Source: CAYUQT01 sp964596165
GTDB taxonomy: Bacteria > Planctomycetota > Phycisphaerae > UBA1845 > JAFGLZ01
Direction: 5' to 3'
DNA length: 64,000 nt
NCBI GenBank assembly: GCA_964596165.1
Contig: CAZQTW010000031.1
Location: 1 to 64,000, forward strand
Each line of letters begins with the position of its first letter. Positions within the stretch are counted from its first letter, which is position 1. The notes under the pieces were generated by a model. It was not told the origin of the DNA. It searched no databases and worked only from the letters and a program-made list of their open reading frames with translations. Below, piece by piece: positions 27,486 to 35,914 of this stretch. A program made the translations under genes and the position numbers.

Positions 27486-27834
27486 CGCGTCGCGCGCCCG
27501 GCAGATCGAAACGCGGGACTCGCGGTGCGGCGGTCGGGTGTCAACTGTCGCGGAATGGGGTCTTGGGTTTGGAGGTTACGGTCCCCCAAGCACGTACGGC
27601 ATTAGGCTCGGGGCGGAATCGCACTCACCCTTCCGTAGGTCTGATCGTCGCCGGCCGTCGGCGGGAATTGTCGAACGTACGACGTCCTATAACGAATCGC
27701 CCGCCACACGGAAACCGCAGCAATTCGTTGGGCTCGGCTTGCTGGGAGCGCTGCGGGTTGCATAGGATATGTAGCATCCTATCGCGCGTCGAAGGGCGGG
27801 CGCGCCGACATACGGCAAGGGGTGAGGAAGATAT
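27486..27834. other. Intergenic region with one inverted repeat
   Basis: No convincing gene. The one structured site is the 7-bp inverted repeat ATAGGAT (27762-27768) and ATCCTAT (27776-27782), 53 nt before the protease start, a possible operator. No clear -35/-10 pair is seen. Confidence 0.4.
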
Positions 27835-29094
27835 ATGAATCGCTGGGCGCTCGTCGTCATCGCTCTTGGAACAGGACTGTCGGCGTTCGGGCAGGAAGCA
27901 CCCGCGGATCCGGTCTTGCCGAGCAGCTTCAGCCTGAGGCCGGACTATGTGACCCCCGTCAGGAACCAGGGTTCCTGCGGAAGCTGTTGGGCCTTTGCCA
28001 CGTACGGGGCGCTCGAGAGCGCGATTCTAAAGGCCGGTGGCCCGGCGATGGACTTTTCTGAGAATCATCTGAAGAACTACCACGGTTTCGATTCGGGTCC
28101 CTGCGACGGCGGAAGCATCGCCCAAAGCATCGCTTACATGAGCCGACTGGACGGGCCCGTAGCCGAGGCCGACGATCCCTATCACCCCTATGACGACCGG
28201 CCGTCGCCCGGCGGGCCGCGTCGGGCCTTTCTGACCGACGTCACCATCTGGACCACGCCCACGGACATGAAAACCGCAATCATGACCATCGGCGCGCTGG
28301 ATACGTCGATGCTGTGGGACTCAAAGTATTACAGAAAGTCCGACTACACCTACTACTGCCCGACCACAGGCAGCTTCGACCATGAAGTAACCATCGTCGG
28401 CTGGGACGATCTGAAGGTGACGGCCGGCGGAGTCGGGGCGTGGCTGGTCAAGAACAGCTGGGGCACGAGTTGGGGCAACGGGGGTTACTTCTGGCTTTCG
28501 TACGCCGACGCCATGGGAGGTAAGTTCGGCGCATCCTTCGAAGCGGACCTCAACGACGAGATCACCGGCGTTCACTACTACGACTACTATGGCCGCATGC
28601 TGCTATTCGACAGCCCGTACGCGATGAACGTCTTTCGAACCGATGGCCCGGAGCAGTTGGGTGCCGTCGGACTCTGGAGCGTCCAGGACGGGGCAAGCTA
28701 TGAGCTGAGGATCTATGACACCTTCGCCGACGGTTCGCCCAGCGGACTGCGCGCCTCGAAAACCGGTACGATCGACAAGATGGGCTACCACGTGATCGAC
28801 CTTGACGCGTCGATCTCATTCGGACCGGACGACGACTTTGCCGTGTGGCTGAAGTTCACCGATGCCGGCGATACGCCTCAGGCCTTTGACTGCCGAATAC
28901 CGACGTTCAGTTCGAACTGTGTGGCCAATCCGGGTGAGAGCTTCTACAGCTACGACGGGATCGGCTGGACCGACTTCTACACGTACAACAACACGGCCAA
29001 CTTCTGCATCAAGGCCTTCATGGTGCCCGAGCCGAGCACGATCGGGCTGCTCGCCTGGGGGTGTCTGATGCTGGCGAGGCGGCGGGGACGATAG
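27835..29094 (+). CDS. Papain-family (C1) cysteine peptidase with PEP-CTERM anchor
   Basis: 419 residues. A signal peptide is followed directly by the C1A peptidase core without a long propeptide: QGSCGSCWAFA (oxyanion Gln45, nucleophile Cys51), DHEVTIVGWDD (His183) and KNSWGTSWGNGGYFWLSY (Asn207). The second half (about residues 235-395) is a beta-sandwich of the kind that follows such peptidases in lectin-like C1 proteins. The end, VPEPSTIGLLAWGCLMLA and an Arg cluster, is a textbook PEP-CTERM signal, so the protein should be processed by an exosortase and released or attached to the surface. No exosortase is in the window. A ribosome site GGTGAGGAAG lies 7 nt before the ATG. Confidence 0.95.
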   Translation: MNRWALVVIALGTGLSAFGQEAPADPVLPSSFSLRPDYVTPVRNQGSCGSCWAFATYGALESAILKAGGPAMDFSENHLKNYHGFDSGPCDGGSIAQSIAYMSRLDGPVAEADDPYHPYDDRPSPGGPRRAFLTDVTIWTTPTDMKTAIMTIGALDTSMLWDSKYYRKSDYTYYCPTTGSFDHEVTIVGWDDLKVTAGGVGAWLVKNSWGTSWGNGGYFWLSYADAMGGKFGASFEADLNDEITGVHYYDYYGRMLLFDSPYAMNVFRTDGPEQLGAVGLWSVQDGASYELRIYDTFADGSPSGLRASKTGTIDKMGYHVIDLDASISFGPDDDFAVWLKFTDAGDTPQAFDCRIPTFSSNCVANPGESFYSYDGIGWTDFYTYNNTANFCIKAFMVPEPSTIGLLAWGCLMLARRRGR

Positions 29095-29226
29095 CGGGTC
29101 CCCCGTCGTTTCACCCGGAAGCCCGCCCGGCTCGGAACGACATCCGGATTCACATCCCGACACCCTGGCACGGCCACAGGCCGTACCGGCCCGGCTCTGT
29201 TTGCAGGCAGATCCACTCCGTGAGAC

Positions 29227-29613
29227 CTACCAATCGGTGCTGACATTCGGATAGGCCCGGATCAGGGCATCCGGCGTCAGGATGCAGAGTCCTTCCAGTT
29301 GCGCGGTGGCGACAATGACGCGGTCGCACGGATCATTGTGAAGCAACGGAAGACTGCCCGAACGGATGAAGATCTGGGAAGTGACCGGAAGCTCGTTGAT
29401 TCCGTGATGCTCCAATACCTGCGCGACCCACTCCTGAGGCTCCAGGGGCAATTGCAGGGCTCCGCGGCGGCTCTTCACGGCGATCTCAAAGGCGGTGATG
29501 GACGAGATGAACAGTGAATCGGCGCGCTCGCGGATGAGATCTTTTGCCCGCATGCTGAGCCGAGCCTGATCCGCAGCCAGCCACAACAGCGTGCAGGTGT
29601 CCAGAAGGAGCAT
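29227..29613 (-). CDS. PIN-domain toxin (VapC family)
   Basis: 128 residues. The PIN fold is clear: LLLDTCTLLWLA at the N-terminus (first acidic residue Asp5), ISSITAFEIAVKSRRG (Glu), and DPCDRVIVATAQLEG with the third and fourth acids. VapC toxins are Mg-dependent RNases that cut tRNA or rRNA. The start ATG abuts the stop codon of the antitoxin gene (TAGATG), so both are translated from one message. The pair is of the Phd/YefM-VapC kind. Confidence 0.92.
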   Translation of the reverse strand: MLLLDTCTLLWLAADQARLSMRAKDLIRERADSLFISSITAFEIAVKSRRGALQLPLEPQEWVAQVLEHHGINELPVTSQIFIRSGSLPLLHNDPCDRVIVATAQLEGLCILTPDALIRAYPNVSTDW

Positions 29614-29850
29614 CTATCGGGCCTCCTCTGACCAGTCGGTCTCGCTGAGTGGTTGAGTGGGGTCTTCTCGGAAGTGGACTCCGGACAGCTTGGGGCTGGT
29701 TCGAAGCGGATCGGCGGCGCGAGCAACAGGGCGAAGGTCGGCGATCGGTTTGCCGTTTCGACAGATTCGCACCCATTCGCCGCGCTCTTCGACGGCGGCC
29801 AGCAGGGCTGAGAGTTTGGTTTTTGCCTCGTGTGTGTTGACGCTGATCAT
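29614..29850 (-). CDS. Phd/YefM-family antitoxin
   Basis: 78 residues. MISVNTHEAKTKLSALLAAV and RICRNGKPIADLRPV are the standard Phd/YefM N-terminal fold that dimerises and binds DNA; the C-terminal 30 residues (RTSPKLSGVHF onward) would wrap the toxin. The start at 29850 is chosen because GAGGA lies 7 nt upstream; an ATG at 29868 is also in frame but has no such site. It precedes its toxin without a gap. Confidence 0.9.
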   Translation of the reverse strand: MISVNTHEAKTKLSALLAAVEERGEWVRICRNGKPIADLRPVARAADPLRTSPKLSGVHFREDPTQPLSETDWSEEAR

Positions 29851-29874
29851 GGTTGATTCCTCGATCATATCATC

Positions 29875-29908
29875 GGTACAATAACTTAGTCTAGTTTAGT
29901 TTAGTACC
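29875..29908 (-). promoter_or_regulatory. Candidate operator/promoter of the antitoxin-toxin pair
   Basis: An inverted repeat GGTAC (29875-29879) and GTACC (29904-29908) encloses four tandem pentamers TTAGT, CTAGT, TTAGT, TTAGT (29886-29905). The AT-rich block is just upstream of the antitoxin gene, where autoregulation of such pairs occurs. Confidence 0.4.
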
Positions 29909-29954
29909 TTACTACCTGGAAGGCAAGCCGATAAGTGCTGACAGATGTGGCGGC

Positions 29955-30031
29955 GTGTGAAACACACCCTACAACACCCCCTCACGGTCGTAGCGCTGAT
30001 TCGGACCGGTCGCTTGCGCGACGCGGCTCTG
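29955..30031 (+). repeat. Two dispersed hairpin repeats
   Basis: First hairpin: GTGTG (29955-29959), CACAC (29963-29967). Second: GTCGC (30009-30013), loop TTGC, GCGAC (30018-30022), inside a 26-nt unit at 30006-30031 that matches units at 40976-41001 and 46757-46782. The whole stretch 29851-30188 holds no gene; a CTCCT/AGGAG hairpin near 30160 is a further repeat remnant. Confidence 0.6.
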
Positions 30032-30188
30032 TATGAGCGATTGACCCCGCTGAGGACAGCTCGACTGAGCTCGCCGAAGTCAGCGGGGCTCGGCGCGCGA
30101 CGCGGCTTTCCTGTCTGCACCGGGGCACGTGACGAGAGCCGAGACCTCTCCCAACCACTCCTCAATAAGGAGGGGAGAAACGGCCCCC

Positions 30189-33100
30189 CTACTTTACCGG
30201 GAGGGTCAGCCATATTGTCGGCAGATCGGCGCCGACGGGGACGGCGGTGCCCTCCTGGTGTGGCCAGCCGGTGGCGCTGGTGTACGGTCCGACGTCGATC
30301 CACGACGAGCCCCGGCGGCCATCGGTCAGCGCAAACCTCAAGCAGAAGTTGCGGACCTTCATGAAGTCGCCGCCGGGGTTCTTGATCACCAGCCGGTTCG
30401 TCGGGCCGATCGTCCTGATCGCTTCGGATGACAGCGCGACCTTGCCGGACGCCCACTCCGTATCGGAGTTGGACAGCGGCGTCGAGCCGATCTTCACATC
30501 GTTGAAGTAGATGAAGGACTCGTACTGGCCGCCGTTAACGCCGGCGTGGTCGAGCGTGACCTCGGCGGAGGCGATCTTGCCCAGGTCGGCGACGGGGAGG
30601 TCGTTCAGCGGCTCGGGCGGCGGCAGGAAGGCCAGGCCGGGCTTGTCGCTTTGGATCTCGACGGCCATCACCTGATCGGCCAGCACGATTCGAGGCTGGC
30701 CCCAGCAGGACCAGTCGGAGTTGGAATCGTTCGCCGGGCCGACGTCGGAGATCAGCTTGATCGTGACCCGCTTGCCCGCGAAGGGTGACAGGTCCACCTT
30801 GTGAGTGGCCCACCGCTCGCGAACGGCATACTGTCGGGCGAACACCTCCGTCGGCTTGTCGCCGTCGATCACGATCACCTTGAACAGACATCCGTCGGTG
30901 GTGGTCGAGCCGTCGCGGAAGCCGACGGCGAATTCGAGCTGCGGCCTGCCCTGGGGCAGATCGACCGGGGTGGCCGCGAAGGCATAACCCACACCTCGCA
31001 TGTATGGTGGGTGCATGAATATCGACGGCATCGGTAGGCCACCGACGCGCTCCTCGCTCATCAGAACCGCCGCGCCGCTGCCCTCGGGGTTGACGGCCTG
31101 CTCAACGCCGCCGCGGACGCACTCACCCGAGGCCATCTCCGAGGTCTTCGCGAGTTCGGCGACGACCCACTGCGTGGGCCGGGTTCGCAGATAGCGGGTC
31201 GCTTCACTCCGATGAGGACCATATTGGGCGCGCAGATTGACGGACTCCACCACCGGGCGGTCGGGCAGGGTGAGGGCCCATGTCAGCGTCCGGGACTCGC
31301 CTGGGCGCAGGTTGATCGTGGTTGCCGAAGGCTCGACACGCCAGCCCTGCGGGATGGCCAGGCTGACGGTCGTGTCCGCCGCATCGGGCAGGTGGCTCTT
31401 CACCGTCGTCCGCAACGGCCACGGTCGGCCGGAAACGAGGGGTTGATCCCCGGATTCAAACGTCAGGTCGAACGCCGGAACCGCCGTCATGTCGACCCAG
31501 CGTTCACCGAGATCTGTCTCGCCAGCGCCCTTGAGTCGAAGCCTGAACCAACAGCGTTCATAAGGCTTCTGATCAGCCGGCAACTTCAGATTGAACGTCG
31601 TGCAGAATCGCCCCAGCGCACTCTCTGCTGCGACCTTGAACTCTCCGATTGCGTGCTGAAGGCCGCTCGACGACACGCGCTCGATCGTCAACGTCCATGG
31701 GTTCCCGAAATGGGATGTGAGTCTCAGTCCTCCGGAGGCGGACGTGCCGGCTATCAGTTCTGTTCGCGGCAGCGTGATCCGCCACGCGACTGAGTCAGGC
31801 AGTTCCTCCGGACCAGGCCGTCCGCGGTTCTGTTGACCGGCCTCAGGACGCGCCGGCTCGTTGACCAGCCGATACTTGATGGCTCCCTTGACGGGCATGA
31901 CGGTAACTTCAGCCGGACCGTGGCGAACCGGTGCGACGCCGATCTGTTTGCCTGATTTGTCGTGGGCCGTCGCGCTGAATCGGTAGCTCCTCTTGCAGCC
32001 GAGCCAGTCGGTCGACACCGTGACCTCCTCACACTTGGTGGCCGGAATGATCCGCCAGGCCGCCTTGCCGTCGTGTTTGACCGAGACCGCACCGCGGGCC
32101 GCGATCATTGGCGTGCGGACGATCTGGTCGCGGGAGTCGAGATACAAGTAGTCGCGGCACTGAACAAGCTCGTGTCGCGTGTCGCCGACGATTGCCGAGT
32201 AGGCCAGGATGTCGTCCGGCTTGCGCGCGACGAAACCATACGAAGGCAGGCGGTAGTCCTTGCCATCGACACGCACGACCCACTCATGCTCGGGGCTCAG
32301 ATTCGCCCAGACCTCCAGGCCGTTCTCGTAAAGGATGTTACTCTGCCGTCGTTTGTAGGCGTCGGTAATCAGGGCCGTCGAGCTGTCGACGATCTTGCCG
32401 CCGTCGAAGTAGCCGATGCGTTTGACCGGCACCATCGTATACCGCTGCTGAAGCGCCTGGAGCAGAAAGTACGACTTGAGCGTGCCGTCGAGGCCCCAGT
32501 CGTCGGCCAGGAAACCGATGTGTCCGAACACGATCGTGCTGGTGTGGAACTTGTCGAAGTAGGGGCTGAGCCGCGAGCGGTCCTTGGTCCAGTCACCCCG
32601 CTCGCCGTAGTACATGCTCGGCATGCCCATGCCGAAGTCGGTCATCAGCGGGTGCATCTTGAGCAGGTCGAAATCGACGATCGGCTCGATCCGATGACCG
32701 GTTCCATAGGGAACCATCTGGCCGTAATTGCCGTCCACGATGCCGGCGTAGAACCACTGGTGACAGCCTTCACTAAAGACGGGTCCGTGGTGCGCCTTGC
32801 TCTCGTTCCACAGCAGGCGGGCGAAGGCATTGAACTGCGTGCGGAACATGCCCGCGCCGGGCGTCCGGGCGTCGTAGTCGGTTCGCCCCCAGGGCGTGTA
32901 CGCGGTGTGGACGTCGCAGTACTGGGCGTTCGTGCCGAACTTCTCGTGGATTCGCGGGGCGTAGTAGGCCTCCTTCTCGGCGGCCCGCAGTGGCTTGAGG
33001 GCGTAGCAGCGTGGCCAGGCGCGCTGCCAGGTGCCGTCGGGGTTCAGGCAGACGTCGTCCTCGTTCCAGTTCGAGTTGACGGGGGCGAAATCAACGTAGT

Positions 33101-34808
33101 TCGTGTAGGTGCCGAAGCGATAGCCTAGGCCGCGGAGCCACTTGCTGTATTCGATCAGACCCTGGTCACCGATTCGCGGCGCGGCCCGCAGGCGCATCGT
33201 GAAGCTCTCGCCGCCGTCGCGCCAACCGACCTCATGATGACACGCGATGAACTTGTCGATGCCGTAGGCCTTGTACCGCGCCAGCATCTCGCGCATCGGC
33301 TCACCGATGTTCCGCCAAAGATACTCGCGGGCGATTTCGCCGGTATCGCACCGGGGGTTGGGGATGTTCGGCAGGACTTCGTGGAAGTCACGGCTGACGT
33401 TGATGAACAGCCGATCACGGAGGTCGTTTCGCTTGCCGTCGGTCTTCTTCTCGTAGAAGGCGCCGCCGTTGTAGGCAATCGCCTCCTTGTCCGAGATCCG
33501 CGGGGCGCCGTAGAGCGAGGACGCATCGGAGTTGTAGTAATCGATCAGTGAAAGAAGAAAAACCGGCTCGTCCTTGCCGGCCGAGCAAATGACCCTGGGC
33601 CAGTCCATGCCGTATGTCAGATAGGGGATATAGATCGCCTTGGGCTTGTCGAGTCCCTTGGCCACGCCGATGTCGAACCGGGTGGCCAGCCCGCCGGCGG
33701 CGGTGACGTCTACGATGAGCGATTTCTGCTTGATGCTGAGTTGGTAAGTGTATCTGGCCGATGCCCGGCCGGCGACAAGCTCCCATTCGGCCATCATCAC
33801 TCGGGCGTCACCCTTCTGCGAGATCAGACGGGTGGCCACCCCGTCCGCCCCCGGCCGGACGACCTTGCCGCCGAGGTCGAACTCGATTCCGCCGCTCCAA
33901 CAGGGGTGAAATGTCTGCCCGCCCGCCTCAACGGTGATGTCGCTCAGCAGGCCGGTCTTGGGTTCATAGCGGTAACGGATCGTCTGGCCCGCATCAATGG
34001 CCGCCAACTCGGTGGTGCCGTCGTTCGATTTCAACTCGTTGGTGACTTTGTCCTTGCACGTCGGCAGGATCGTGTCTGGCGTCGTCGGCCAGGGGAGCTT
34101 AGCCGGCAGCGATTCAAACTTCAGCGGCTTGTACTGGATTTCGTAGAAGCTCAGTGCGTCGAAGTAAAGGCGGGCCGGCTTCGTGCTGGAGCACCCGGAC
34201 ACATCAATGCCCTCGAACCGGATCGGGTACTCAATCACGTCGTCGGCATTGCCGCTGAGCTTGTGATACGTGCCTGGCTGGCCGGACGGGCCGACCAGTT
34301 GACCGTGAAGAACGAACCAGTAGTCGAAGTCAACCGTACCCAGATCGACGGCGTAGGATTCGTCCTTGGCGTCGCGGATCAGGACGTGAATTTGCGTTCG
34401 GGCCGTCTCGGGCGGATCGATCCAGCCCCAGTTGTTGCCGCGGACCCAGAGGTTGATACCCGTCGGCTTGCCGGGCAGCGTGATCGGCTGAGGCGGGGCG
34501 ATGACGAACGCACTGACCGGCGACGCGCCCGAATAGACGGCCTTGGCCGAATACTCGCCGAAACAGAATTCCTGTTTCGAGCGGTAGAGCTTCGCCTGCG
34601 CCCCGTCGCGGCTGCGGACCTCCCAGCCCGTAAGGTCTTCGAAGTCGGCGAGTTGTGGGTGTTCGGGCTGCGTCCGGTTGGCCCAGTCGAGTTCGTAGGG
34701 CCGCTTGCCGACGGGGGCGTTGGGTTCGTCGGTGTTCGAGGCCGGCAGGGTTGTCGGTGGAGCGGGGTTAGCGGACAGGGCAACGAGTACGAGTGTGACC
34801 GCTTGCAT
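30189..34808 (-). CDS. Large secreted multidomain protein with glycoside-hydrolase-like barrel
   Basis: 1539 residues. A signal peptide is followed by a beta-sandwich (about residues 40-215) and a second beta domain (about 260-400). The middle, about residues 470-810, reads as a TIM barrel: KFIACHHEVGW, FGTYTNYVDFAPVN, QYCDVHTAYTPWG (Asp632) and GPVFSEGC (Glu680) place two acids at the ends of successive strands, as in retaining glycosidases. It resembles the GH101/GH129 or DUF5696 type, but I cannot fix the family. C-terminal beta domains (about 1000-1539) look like fibronectin- and carbohydrate-binding-like modules. ATG 34808 is preferred with AAGGTG upstream; an upstream TTG at 34823 is in frame. 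No terminal anchor is seen, so it is probably secreted. Confidence 0.75.
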   Translation of the reverse strand: MQAVTLVLVALSANPAPPTTLPASNTDEPNAPVGKRPYELDWANRTQPEHPQLADFEDLTGWEVRSRDGAQAKLYRSKQEFCFGEYSAKAVYSGASPVSAFVIAPPQPITLPGKPTGINLWVRGNNWGWIDPPETARTQIHVLIRDAKDESYAVDLGTVDFDYWFVLHGQLVGPSGQPGTYHKLSGNADDVIEYPIRFEGIDVSGCSSTKPARLYFDALSFYEIQYKPLKFESLPAKLPWPTTPDTILPTCKDKVTNELKSNDGTTELAAIDAGQTIRYRYEPKTGLLSDITVEAGGQTFHPCWSGGIEFDLGGKVVRPGADGVATRLISQKGDARVMMAEWELVAGRASARYTYQLSIKQKSLIVDVTAAGGLATRFDIGVAKGLDKPKAIYIPYLTYGMDWPRVICSAGKDEPVFLLSLIDYYNSDASSLYGAPRISDKEAIAYNGGAFYEKKTDGKRNDLRDRLFINVSRDFHEVLPNIPNPRCDTGEIAREYLWRNIGEPMREMLARYKAYGIDKFIACHHEVGWRDGGESFTMRLRAAPRIGDQGLIEYSKWLRGLGYRFGTYTNYVDFAPVNSNWNEDDVCLNPDGTWQRAWPRCYALKPLRAAEKEAYYAPRIHEKFGTNAQYCDVHTAYTPWGRTDYDARTPGAGMFRTQFNAFARLLWNESKAHHGPVFSEGCHQWFYAGIVDGNYGQMVPYGTGHRIEPIVDFDLLKMHPLMTDFGMGMPSMYYGERGDWTKDRSRLSPYFDKFHTSTIVFGHIGFLADDWGLDGTLKSYFLLQALQQRYTMVPVKRIGYFDGGKIVDSSTALITDAYKRRQSNILYENGLEVWANLSPEHEWVVRVDGKDYRLPSYGFVARKPDDILAYSAIVGDTRHELVQCRDYLYLDSRDQIVRTPMIAARGAVSVKHDGKAAWRIIPATKCEEVTVSTDWLGCKRSYRFSATAHDKSGKQIGVAPVRHGPAEVTVMPVKGAIKYRLVNEPARPEAGQQNRGRPGPEELPDSVAWRITLPRTELIAGTSASGGLRLTSHFGNPWTLTIERVSSSGLQHAIGEFKVAAESALGRFCTTFNLKLPADQKPYERCWFRLRLKGAGETDLGERWVDMTAVPAFDLTFESGDQPLVSGRPWPLRTTVKSHLPDAADTTVSLAIPQGWRVEPSATTINLRPGESRTLTWALTLPDRPVVESVNLRAQYGPHRSEATRYLRTRPTQWVVAELAKTSEMASGECVRGGVEQAVNPEGSGAAVLMSEERVGGLPMPSIFMHPPYMRGVGYAFAATPVDLPQGRPQLEFAVGFRDGSTTTDGCLFKVIVIDGDKPTEVFARQYAVRERWATHKVDLSPFAGKRVTIKLISDVGPANDSNSDWSCWGQPRIVLADQVMAVEIQSDKPGLAFLPPPEPLNDLPVADLGKIASAEVTLDHAGVNGGQYESFIYFNDVKIGSTPLSNSDTEWASGKVALSSEAIRTIGPTNRLVIKNPGGDFMKVRNFCLRFALTDGRRGSSWIDVGPYTSATGWPHQEGTAVPVGADLPTIWLTLPVK

Positions 34809-34896
34809 GGACTCACCTTTCAAGAGTGTCTTGCCTGCATAGGGAATCGCGGCTTAGGTTAGGCACATCGGCTGCGAAATCAAGCGGTGGAAGGGC

Positions 34897-34928
34897 TGAC
34901 TACAATTCCGTATACTGATATGTAGTCA
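34897..34928 (+). promoter_or_regulatory. Operator and -10 region of the MazF-type pair
   Basis: Perfect 8-bp inverted repeat TGACTACA (34897-34904) and TGTAGTCA (34921-34928), with the -10-like TATACT (34911-34916) between its arms. A repressor bound here would cover the promoter, as expected for an autoregulated toxin-antitoxin pair. The -35 is weak. Confidence 0.6.
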
Positions 34929-34945
34929 TTCGGGAGGTATACGCC

Positions 34946-35197
34946 ATGAGTGATTCCTGTACCGTAAGAATCGGGCGGCGAGCACATCGGAAGTTGAAGG
35001 TGTTGGCCAAGAGTTCGGGGGATTCGCTGACCGAAGCGCTGGACAAAGCCATTGAGGCCTATCGCCGGGAGCGATTCCTCGACGAAGCCAACGCGGCTTA
35101 TGCCGCCCTCAAGAAGAACAAGGCCGGTTGGCGACAGGAACAAACGGAGCGACGGGAATGGGACGCGACGATGACTGACGGTCTGGAGGATTCTTGA
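34946..35197 (+). CDS. Ribbon-helix-helix-like antitoxin of a MazF-type pair
   Basis: 83 residues. The N-terminal CTVRIGRRAHRKLKVLAKSS and LTEALDKAIEAYRRE resemble a ribbon-helix-helix DNA-binding domain; the charged C-terminal part (LKKNKAGWRQEQTERREWD) is the toxin-binding tail seen in MazE/PemI-like proteins. GGGAGG lies 8 nt before the ATG, and the palindrome at 34897-34928 is a good candidate binding site. The toxin gene follows after 2 nt. Confidence 0.8.
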   Translation: MSDSCTVRIGRRAHRKLKVLAKSSGDSLTEALDKAIEAYRRERFLDEANAAYAALKKNKAGWRQEQTERREWDATMTDGLEDS

Positions 35198-35199
35198 CC

Positions 35200-35541
35200 A
35201 TGCCCGAACCATCTCGGGGTGAAATATGGACGGTCAACCTGGCTCCCACAGTCGGACACGAACGGACGGGCAGTCGACCCGCCTTGATCCTTTCGGTTGA
35301 TCGGTTCAATCACGGGCCGGCCGGCCTAGTCGTCGTCCTTCCGCTGACGAGCAAGGCCAAAGGCATACCTTTCCATGTGCAAGTGTCTCCGCCAGAGGCA
35401 GGCCTAAAGCGACCGAGTCTCGTCAAGTGCGAGGATGTCCGTTCGGTGTCCAAGGAGAGGCTCGGCCGACGATGGGGCAGGGTATCGGCACAGACCATGG
35501 CCGCAATCGAGGATCGTGTTCGCATACTTCTCGGGCTCTGA
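35200..35541 (+). CDS. MazF/PemK-family endoribonuclease toxin
   Basis: 113 residues. RGEIWTVNLAPTVGHE, RPALILSVDRFN, VVVLPLTSKAK and KCEDVRSVSKERL are the conserved blocks of the PemK/MazF barrel, which cuts single-stranded mRNA at short sequences. The Arg and Thr/Ser positions used in catalysis are present. The ATG at 35200 is chosen because GGAGGA (35185-35190) lies 9 nt upstream; the antitoxin stop codon is at 35195-35197. Confidence 0.92.
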   Translation: MPEPSRGEIWTVNLAPTVGHERTGSRPALILSVDRFNHGPAGLVVVLPLTSKAKGIPFHVQVSPPEAGLKRPSLVKCEDVRSVSKERLGRRWGRVSAQTMAAIEDRVRILLGL

Positions 35542-35914
35542 AAGAAGATGGTGAGTCCGCGGCGTGTGATACACACCTGGATATGCCCTCCTGATCTTGC
35601 GCGCGGGCGCGGAGATCGCTGAAGAAAAAGAAACAAAGACCATTCTCTCTGCAGGCTCTGCGCCTCCGCGCGAGTCCTCTCGGACAACATTCGGCGCCGG
35701 TCCGCTCCCTCACGGCTCTGATTGGACAGACGGCGACAGGCACCCTCGTGTTCTTCATCCAACGGCTGGCTGTCCCGAAGGGGCGGGAGCCCCCCTCCGT
35801 CTTGCCGGCGTTCCCCACAAGATCTGACATGACGCGACTTCCCATTCGATGGACGATTATGGTACTTACAGTGTGCGGAGATCGACGAGCGGCATCGGCC
35901 TTCAGGAGTCGCAC
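35542..35914. other. Gene-free stretch with repeat remnants
   Basis: No gene is supported. It holds the hairpin GTGTG (35564-35568) and CACAC (35572-35576), a CTCTGCGCCTCCGCGCGAG stretch near 35655 of a type common between genes in many bacteria, and CACGGCTCTGAT (35711-35722), shared with the repeats at 40976 and 46757. Confidence 0.5.

Noticed and set aside
27269..27838. Plus-strand frame running from the GH13 end to the protease start
   Set aside because: Starts inside the GH13 gene in another frame and has no family resemblance or ribosome site.
31962..34862. Two long plus-strand frames
   Set aside because: Antisense to the 1539-residue secreted protein; no motif.
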